Shown here: one piece after another, positions 51,790 through 64,000 of the stretch | How the letters are laid out: the number at the start of each line of letters is the position of its first letter | How positions within the stretch are numbered: the stretch's first letter is position 1 | Position numbers and translations under genes: made by a program | The notes under the pieces: generated by a model | Database searches by the model: none | What the model was told of the DNA's origin: nothing | The model's input: only the letters and a program-made list of their open reading frames with translations | NCBI GenBank assembly: GCA_963573385.1 | Contig: CAUYLG010026615.1 | Span: 1 to 64,000, forward strand | Origin: Cacajao melanocephalus | Lineage: Eukaryota > Chordata > Mammalia > Primates > Pitheciidae | Direction: 5' to 3' | Length of the DNA: 64,000 nt

Positions 51790-53445
51790 GAGTTGGAGGT
51801 CACATAGTAAATGAGAATAACACAGAAGACAAAAACAGGGAAAACAGAATAAAAGCATCTTAATATCTATGTATTGATTGAAAAAAAGACATGAACTTTA
51901 GGCTGTATTGTTCAGGTATTCACACCAAAAGTTCAAGGGTCCCAAGAGCCTATACCGTGGTCTTTATGTACCATTTTCCAGTGAAGGAAAAGATGGCTCC
52001 ATGTCTGGGGAAGGAAGGTGAGCCTGGAATGTCTTATGCCAGAAAGCAAGGAGGAAATCACACTTTATAATAGATTGGTCTAAAGGACTCAGAGGCCAAC
52101 TCAAAGAGACTTTCCCTGGCCAAAGATGAGGTATTGAGCATCAATAAAAACAATAACTGCAATGAATGAAAACACACATTACTTAAGTGAAGATCCATCA
52201 GTGTAGTGATGCTGGGGGAAATCAACCTCGCTGGGCACTTTTGGATTAAAAGCATGCATGTCCCTTCAGCCTTCCCCAGGCCCACTAACAAGAGTAAAGA
52301 ATTTAAGGCCTAAAACCACAGCGACAAAGTAAAACAGGAGGAGACAAGAGCAACAAAATCTAGACACTGGAAGCAGATGGGTGAGTTAGAATTTCCTAAT
52401 TTAGCAAACTCTGAAGAGCCAAACCCTAAGCCAAAATAAGGAAAGCTGAGAAGCAGTCAGATGCATACTGACTGACACTCCCCAGATGCCCCAGAATAGA
52501 GGCACTGGTTACCTTTGGAAGAGGGGATGAAAAATGCTACTAAAAATAGGAGCTGGTGGAAAGTTTGCTTAAGAAGTGGCTAGGTCCCTAGTTCTTCCCG
52601 CAGTGCTGCACAGCCAAGAAATGTCCCTTCTCCCTGGCAGAAGACTGCAAGTTTATTCTTTCAAAAGGGTAAAACAGAAGGTCTCTGACCTAGACAGCAT
52701 CAGACACAAGTGTATGTTTGGGGAGGGAGAAGATCACTCTGCAAACAGGGAGAGAGAGTATGTGAATATTGATATTTATGTATACATATTTATAGTAAAT
52801 ACCCAGCCCTCTCTCTCCACCACAGCTCGCAGAACACTGACAACCAGCTCTTTATACTTCCAGCAGAATAGAACTTCCCTTTTCAAAGACTCCAATCAGC
52901 CCAGGAGGAAGGAGCTAACGACGCTGCCGTTAGAAATTTCTAAGTGATACAGCCCAGCCAGACCACTCTCATGAGAAGCCATTGCTGACAAACCCTATCA
53001 CCATGCTCAAAGCTTCCAGCCAGTGTTTTGATAGAGCTGTGAACAAACTCCACCAGACATGTGTGGAGAGCATGTACATGTACGAAAAGGCTGAGACCCA
53101 AAATGGAGAAAAGCAACCTATACAGGGAGAAAACAACTCCAAAAAAAGATAGAAAGGTTTCGATTTCACCAGAGAGATAAGATAGTGCACATATGAACAA
53201 AGTATTCCTCCAAATTAAAAAGAGAGGGAGGCAAGAACCATAGAGCCCTTGAAAAATTTAAAATATGAAAGCACTCTGTGTGTAATGTTGGTGGCTGATG
53301 GTACATCTGTGGGTTAGGCTGCCCCCGCCGACTGAAGGACTAAGCTTCCCCCGTACACTGCTTGTCCCCCCAACCTGCCATCTGTCCCACCCCGTCCACT
53401 GCCTGCAGCCTTTCCCTGTGGTTCGGAGCCTGGCTGGGCACTCAC
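51790..53445 (-). other. PODXL2: PODXL2 intron, nothing recognised
   Basis: A-rich sequence of old-repeat look. No exon or named repeat that I can support. Confidence 0.4.
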
Positions 53446-53520
53446 ACAGTCTATATTCTCTGTCATGTTCAGAATGATGTAGTTTTTCCCAGCCAGATTG
53501 CTCCAGTCCTTGCAGATCAC
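53446..53520 (-). CDS. PODXL2: PODXL2 small exon with N-glycosylation site
   Basis: 75 nt, phase 0. Reads VICKDWSNLAGKNYIILNMT plus ENIDC. Two Cys residues and the sequon NMT lie in it. Donor is GTGAGT. Confidence 0.96.
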
Positions 53521-54016
53521 CTGTGCGAGGAGACAGAAAGCAGGGTGACAGTTATGAAGGCATAGGAAAGGCACTGGAGAGAAAGCCCTGGTAGGAGGCC
53601 CTTTGGGAAGCTGGAAGGTAGAGGCCAGTGGAAGCGTAGTACAGCGAGAGGGCTGCTGACAGCCTCTGTGAGGCATCATGCCGAGGACTACAAACTCGAA
53701 TGTCTTTGGGGACCAAGCAGGGAATGTGTTGAGAAGAGGAGGCCAGGCATGATTCCAGGAAGTAGGGGGCTATATCAAGGAAGCCAGGCTGCAGAGAGCT
53801 TGCCCCGCCCACTGGCTTTCAAGGGCAAACTTGTAGTTAATATTCTGGGGCTCCTTCCCTTTCTTTGTGGTATTGGTGGCTGTGAATACTGACTTGTGCC
53901 TGCTGTGTACATGGGTGTCAGTGGGGAGAAGGAGGGTGGATAAGATAGGATAGGAAAAGCACAGGTCAGCCACTAGCTCCAGCTGCTGGTAGAATCAGTG
54001 CGGAAGTCTAAGGGTG

Positions 54017-54305
54017 GGCCAGGCACGGTGGCTCATGCCCGTAATCCCAGCACTTTGGGAGGCCAAGGCGGGTAGATCAGTTGAAGTTAGGAGTTCCTGA
54101 CCAGTCTGGCCAACAGGGTGAAACCCCATCTCCACTGAAAATAGAAAAATTAGTCAGGCACAGTGGCACACACCTGTAATCCCAGCTACTCAGGAGGTAC
54201 AAGAATCGCTTGAACCTGGGAGGCAGAGGTTGTGAGCCGAGATTGTGCCCATTGCACTCCAGCCTGGGTGACAGAGTGAGACTCCATCTCGGAAAAAAAA
54301 AATAC
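54017..54305 (+). repeat. Alu element with perfect 15-nt duplication
   Basis: From GGCCAGGCACGGTGGCTCAT to a short poly(A). GAAGTCTAAGGGTGG occurs at 54003-54017 and 54310-54324. Confidence 0.96.
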
Positions 54306-54583
54306 AAAAGAAGTCTAAGGGTGGCAGTGGTAACACCTGAACAAATGAAACCCAGGCCAGGCCACCAAGCTTCTCCAAACGCCTTTGCACAGAAATGTAG
54401 GGAGAACACCCACGGTTGGCCCTGAGGTATGCCTCCCCACAGGTTTCACTGGGTTCTCTGTGCTGTGGAAAGGGCCCCCCTCCTCAGCCTGGCAGATCCT
54501 GTCCCCACATCACACCAGCCCAGGGGAGGGCCAGGCTCTGTGAAGAAGGTGCAGGGTGGTAACCCACATGCCCCTCACTTTAC

Positions 54584-55368
54584 CTGCGTAGAATCCCAGG
54601 GTATTGTGGATTGAGCTTCAGCTGCCTGCCCTTCTAGGAGCTCTTGGTTGAGATCCTCTTGCCCCAGGGTAGCAGAGGAAGGTGTCAGTTCCATGTCTTC
54701 AGGGTCCAGTGGGAAAGAGGCTGAGGTTCTAGAGCCAGGGGGACCTTCATCTGGGTCCTCGGCCCCACTGGGAGCTGCAGTGTGAGGGAATGAAGGCGAG
54801 GCCGGCACCTCTTCATGCTGGCCAGACAAACCAGCTGCTCCCACAGTGGCCTCCTCGCTTGCTTCCTGGGGAGCCTGGAACTCTACCCCAAGCCCTGCAG
54901 CCGGCAGCACTGTGGCTCCTACCTCCTGGCTGGTGGAGTCCTGGTCCCTCAGAGTCACTGTAGTTGGGGTGACTGAGGGCGGCAGCAAGCTGGGCCCCAC
55001 GCTGCTCTCCACCTCCACGCCCGATGAGGCCTGGTCCCCGGTGTCTTCATGCCTGCTTTTGGTGGCCCCTGGGGTCTGGCTGCTGCTGGTGAGAGAAAAG
55101 TCATGGACCTGAGGCTTGGCTGCTTCTTGGGATCCATTCACAGGGAGCAGCTCCTCTTCTTCCTCCTCCTCTTGTTTCTCTACCTCGTCCTTCTCCCTCT
55201 CCTCCTCTTCCTCTTCCTCATCTTCTTCCTCCTCTCCAGGAGGCATATGCCAGGGAGGCTCAATGAGATTCATCTTGGGCAAGGGAGAGGGGAGGTTTGG
55301 CAGCTCTTGAGCCTGGCTGGTATCTTCAATGGAACCTGCCTTCTCAGTTAAGTCAGGAAAAACATAAT
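54584..55368 (-). CDS. PODXL2: PODXL2 large exon (acidic mucin stalk)
   Basis: 785 nt: two bases of a split Asp codon and 261 codons, ending STIPWDSTQ in phase 0. Acceptor is CTGTCCTTAG at 55369-55370. Begins YVFPDLTEKAGSIEDTSQAQ. A poly-Glu tract follows (EEEEDEEEEEEE, then QEEEEEEELL), then long Ser/Thr/Pro-rich sequence suited to O-glycans. Tyr in an acidic context (DYVFPD) is a possible sulfation site as known in endoglycan. Several residues differ from human as I recall it, as expected in a fast-evolving stalk. Confidence 0.95.
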
Positions 55369-57957
<2,589 letters not shown>

Positions 57958-58080
57958 GAGCCAGTCATGTTATTTAGGGATTCAGGGAAAAGGCCAGCTG
58001 ATAGAATAGTGATCACATAACTGCTGAGGAAGCCTACGCCATCCTCTCATCCTCTAATACTAACCAATCTACTGCTACCT

Positions 58081-58199
58081 TTTTTTTTTTTTTTTTTGGA
58101 GACAGTGTCTCACTATGTTGCCCAGGCTGGTCTCAAACTCCTGGGCTCAAGGGATCTTCCCATCTCTGGGACTACAGGCATATACTACCACACCTGACT
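58081..58199 (-). repeat. truncated Alu, reverse
   Basis: T tail of about 18 nt, then GAGACAGTGTCTCACTATG, ending near ACTACCACACCTGACTGG. About 120 nt: one half only. Confidence 0.88.
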
Positions 58200-58234
58200 G
58201 GCTAAATCTAGTACTACCTTCATAAATGTGAAAG

Positions 58235-58532
<298 letters not shown>

Positions 58533-59468
58533 TCACAAGACATTTTAAGAAAGCCACGCTGATAAAGAAGCATGAGGGTGAGACCATAAAGCAACTGACC
58601 TCTAAGAAGAGTTAGGCTAGTCAACAAAAGTGAATTCAGGTAAGTTTCTTATTAATATCTTCAGAAAGATTCAGGAGGAAATCACACCCATAAAACAAGT
58701 ATGCAGAAGAATAAAAGTATTTTATTTCAATGCAAGAACTTTGTAATAGCCAGATCTGTTCAAAATCAAAATACAATGCATAAAAACATAACTGAAATGG
58801 GCTGATTACTTGATAGGAATACTATGTAACAGGAGTCAGATGGGTGCTTAGGAAATACAACCTATGAAATCCCTTACAAGTGTAATATTTCATTATTGGA
58901 AGATTAATCTGACAGCAGATTAAGGAAGTGGATGAAGGAAAGTGCAGAGAAGAGTCAGAGAGTTGCCTCAGTGGATGTGTGGCGGCGATGACATTGGAAA
59001 TGATGAGAAAAGAGCAGATTCAAGACATGACTCTGAAAGAGAAGTAACAGATGTACGAGCTGGTTGGCCAACAGGAAGAAGCTGCAGGAGTAGCCAAGCC
59101 ATTAATAGAGGTAGTGAAGTTCCAAGGAAAGGCGTATTGGAAACCTTCAGGGCACACTTGAAATAGCTGATGGATTCAATGAAGCCTAGGATATGGCAGG
59201 AATATGATGGACGGTGACACACCAATCAGCAGAATCCCATTGGGTGGGGAGGTCCCAGGGGGGCAAGCTGACCAAAACAATCCCTCTACTCAATTTGGTG
59301 CCGAGTTTCCAAAAGTCAGAAAGAGCACTGGCATCTCCAGAGGGCACCAATGGAACTCCCTAAACTGTGTACAGCCTCCTCTGAGATGCAACATCAGTCA
59401 CACTGTCGGCCACGTGATCTGGGAGTCAGAAGACTCAGCCACTAACCTACCTGCGCATGCAGTGGTAA

Positions 59469-60193
<725 letters not shown>

Positions 60194-60839
60194 CTGGGCT
60201 TCAGTCTTTATGTCGAATGAGGATGATGGCATATATGATTTCTAAGGTTCTTTATATATCACTGATATTTTAAGCTTTGGATACAGTTCTGATAAATGTG
60301 TCTTATACAGCAATGGCATTAAGAACAATTCTACTGTCTTAAATAAGAATAATATAGGATTCAGTAGATTATAAATTTTTGATGCCAAGCAAAGTGATTT
60401 TCTTCATCTCTACATTCTTAACACCTAACATAGCGCCTGGACCAGAGTAGAAAGGAGAGCAATGTGTGTTTGTTGAATTATTCTGCCTCTTAAACATAGG
60501 GCCTGTGCCTCCAGAGCGTAAGAGGTCCTCCAGTCATGACACAGATTTCTTTATGGTACCTATGCTTCTGTCTTCCCAAATGCAGTCCCTTCCAGGGTCA
60601 GCCTCTGACTCATCATTTCCACACTTCTTCCTTGGTCAGTGCTTATTCCATAGGCTGCATCTATTTTCTCTATGCTAAAGGTTACCAAATTTACATCTTC
60701 TCCAGAGCTCCTCACTTTTTTCCAGCCTCTTACTCCAGTGACTTGACAAATCACTAAATGCTTGCTCACTAGCACTTGGAATCAGCAGTCCTTTCCTACT
60801 TCCTTACCAGCTCTCAAGATCTAAAATTATTCCTTTTCT

Positions 60840-61000
60840 TTTTACTGTATGGTCTCAGTTCCACTGCTTATCAGCTGTATGGCCTTGGACATACTGCTTA
60901 ACTTCCATGTGTCTCCATTTCCTTAAGTGTAAAATAACAATAGTACCTGCCACACAAGGATGCGGTCAGGGTTCAGTGAGGTGACCCTGTGCACAGTCTG
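60840..61000 (-). repeat. MIR element, reverse
   Basis: GCTTATCAGCTGTATGGCCTTGG, CTTCCATGTGTCTCCATTTCC and AGGATGCGGTCAGGGTTCAG follow the MIR complement. Old, approximate ends. Confidence 0.7.
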
Positions 61001-61061
61001 CAGTGCAGAGTAAACAGTCGGTTAACTGTGGGGGGTCTTCTACCTCCTCCTGCCATGATGA

Positions 61062-61652
<591 letters not shown>

Positions 61653-64000
61653 ATCCTCCTGCCATTATTATTATTAAAGGAGTTATTACCTTGTAAAATC
61701 ATAACAGGAAAAGTGAAAGTGTTCTCCACACATTGAGGAGCAGGATAAGCACTTGAGTTTTTATTTTTCATTTTTTATATTGAGATGTAACTAAAGCCTA
61801 AGCACTTGAATTTTAAGTCAAAGAAAATCCAGGAAAAAGGGCAGGGCAGGAGGGGATTGATCATCTGTTGACAAATGTAAATATGATCTTAATATTACAA
61901 ATGTCTCCTAAAACAGACATGGCCTTGGACATGCTGCTTAGGGTTACTGGGAGGCCTGATGGGAGCACACACTAGGAACCAGCGGGGTGAGGGGTGTCTG
62001 TGTGGGCAGCTGCAGGGTAGACACCAGCAGCATGAAAACAGGGGTCCCAGGAGAGGGTCCATGATACTGGATCCAAATGTGGGTTAAGAATAAAGAATGA
62101 GGAAGTCAGGCTTTACCCAAGAGCAGAGCCACAGTAGGATTCACGAAGACACAGCATCATGTCCATGATATAACTGCCAAAAATGCAGAGCCTGAATCTG
62201 ACCATGGGGAAATTTGAGACAAACTGAAATTGAGGGGGCAATCTACAAAATAACTGGCCTACACTCCAACAATGTCAAGGTCATGAAAGACAGAGACTAG
62301 AGGGTTTTCCAGAATAAAAGAGACAAAAGAGACATGCTGACTACATGCAGTACATGATTCTGGACCGGACAGTGGACTAGGAAACACTGCTCTTTTTCTC
62401 TTTTGCTATAAAAGACATTACTGGGAAAACTGACAAAGTTTCAATAAAGTCTGTAATTACAGAAGCATATTGTATCAGTGTTAATTTCCTGACTTTGCAT
62501 ATCCTGCCATGGTTTTTAGGAGAATGCTTTGTTCCTAAGAAATGCAGATTAAAGTATTTGGAGCAAAGGAGCATCATATCTGGAACTTACCATCAAATGG
62601 TTTAGCAAGAAGTATAGATCTGCATCTCCATATGCATATATGCACACACGCACAGTGATAAAGCAAATGTGGCAAAGCAATAATAATGAGGGAATCCGAG
62701 CAAGGGGTGGACGGAATTATTCTTGCAACTTTTCTGTAAATTTGAAATTTTTTGTAAATAAGGAGTTACAGAGAGAGTGTACATGTGCAAGAGACACTCA
62801 CTTTCACTACAGGCCAGCGAACACACTTGAGCTGTCAAGAGGAAAACAGAAACATGGCAGGGGACAGGGCAGGCCATCCTGGCTGACAGCATAGAGCCCT
62901 GAGGTGGGAAGGAGCCATGCTGCCCTGAAACGGGTGAGACAGTCCTGGGTGACAGGGAGGAAGGTGCTTTTCCCACTTTAGAGGTTAAAAAGGATCAAAC
63001 TGGCAATGGAGGAAGAGAAACGAAGTAAAGCTGAGCAGGAAAAAGAGGGAGACGGAGACAAGGAGAGTAAAGAGACGGGAGAGGCAAGAGGAGAGGGAGG
63101 AGAAAGGGGACACATGACAGGGCTCCTTGCCCTGCCAGCCCGCCTTCAGTGACCCAGGGCAAGTCCCTGACACCTGCACCTCAGCCCTGCTCAGTGGACA
63201 GCAGTGATTCCAGAGGGAGGGTCCGAGCAGCTGAGCGCTCCAGAGACTGCCTTCCTACTCTATTCCCTTCAGGCTCCAGAGTCAGACCAGTAGGGTCCCT
63301 CCACAAAGCCCCTTTAGTTTGTAGCCAAACCCCCAAAGCGTGTCAGGGACTAAGGCGTACCTTCAGAGCCCCCCACCTGGACACAGGTGTGAGGAAGCAG
63401 AGCCACCCTGGAGACACGCTGCAGAAGCATGGAAGTCCAAGGGCTGGCTCTAAGGATTCCTCCCTGTCCTCAGGAAGAGCTGGGGTACTGAAGGATAAGA
63501 AAGGTTGTCCAAGGCTCAGGCCGTCAAGGGAGAGGCTCGGGCTGGGCCTCAGAGCATGGAAGGCCACGAATGTCTAAGCTGCAGCTCGGAAGACCCCTGG
63601 GGCAGTCCACTAATTGCACGGGAGAGCCCTGGATACCTCCAGGATGGATTGCAGGATAACACTTAGGCCCCTGGGCTCCCGACCCTCCTGGAACTGCTAG
63701 GAATGGCACTGTGAAGTCACAGCCCCACCTGGTGGCTCTAATCGCAAACCACATGTTCCCCAGAGCCCTCCGAACAGTCAGGTCTCCAAATTCCAAACTC
63801 AAGGATTTTACAGGTAGACAGAGGGAGGCAAAGGGCTCGTCTCTCGCCTTTTCCAGATGAGGGAGCCCAGGAGTGGAGGATCCTTGCTTTCAGTTGTGAC
63901 ACTAGACTTGACACAGTTGTAAAGCTGTAAGACTCTTAGATTCTTGTGTGGTGAAAGCCAGTGTCTTTGACGCTTCCTGGTCATTTAGTCCAGCACCCAG
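61653..64000 (-). other. PODXL2: PODXL2 intron 2, last part of window
   Basis: Unique-looking sequence apart from the old LINE-like copy at 62250-62760. A GA-rich stretch (GGAGAAAGGGGACAC, 62990-63120) is notable. No endoglycan N-terminal exon (signal peptide) is recognisable up to 64,000. Confidence 0.6.
62250..62760 (+). repeat. old LINE-like 3' end, copy 2
   Basis: CAATGTCAAGGTCATGAAAG, CTATAAAAGACATTACTGG, TTCCTAAGAAATGCAGATTA, TCAAATGGTTTAGCAAGAAG, then CTTTTCTGTAAATTTGAAAT. Same family and order as copy 1 at 50480-50840. Confidence 0.6.

Noticed and set aside
63149..63577. 142-codon + strand frame as a PODXL2 or other exon
   Set aside because: Wrong strand for PODXL2 and no endoglycan N-terminal sequence is found in it.

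Overview
This is primate nuclear DNA. Three things show it: introns with GT/AG borders, about twenty Alu elements, and L1, MIR, MADE1 and ERV-type repeats. By content and order it matches the MGLL - ABTB1 - PODXL2 neighbourhood that I know from human chromosome 3q21, seen here in the opposite orientation. A few coding differences from the human proteins as I remember them (MGLL residue 253 and its last ten residues; ABTB1 residues 258 and 291) suggest another catarrhine, perhaps an Old World monkey. That species call rests on memory only.

Layout. From 1 to about 27,893 (+ strand) lies the 3' part of MGLL (monoacylglycerol lipase). It has three coding exons (5450-5539, 20904-21119, 24614-24739), encoding residues 161-303 with the catalytic Asp239 and His269, followed by a 3.1-kb 3' UTR. 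The upstream exons with the catalytic serine are outside the window. From about 27,900 to 34,930 is the gap between two convergent genes. It holds an L2-like tail that runs into a 1.2-kb GAATGAGT-type satellite, several Alus, a 25-bp minisatellite and a probable solo ERV1-type LTR. From about 34,935 to 43,080 (- strand) is the complete ABTB1 gene. Its twelve coding exons join in frame to 1,437 nt (478 residues plus stop): ankyrin repeats and two BTB domains. ABTB1 starts in a CpG island. From about 43,287 to the window end (- strand) is the 3' part of PODXL2 (endoglycan). Six exons join in frame, giving the acidic mucin stalk, Cys-containing extracellular region, transmembrane helix and DTHL tail. 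The signal-peptide and following exons lie beyond 64,000.

The three genes do not form a pathway: MGLL is a lipid hydrolase, ABTB1 a BTB adaptor and PODXL2 a cell-surface sialomucin. They share arrangement only. MGLL and ABTB1 converge. PODXL2 ends only a few hundred bases upstream of the ABTB1 start on the same strand.

I found no undescribed system. The points most worth a second look are: the satellite, which seems to have grown from an L2 tail and contains a diverged copy of part of the MGLL 3' UTR; a MADE1 hairpin with a miR-548-like arm inside an older L1 in a PODXL2 intron; the tight PODXL2/ABTB1 junction; and inverted Alus around the MGLL exon that carries the catalytic aspartate.
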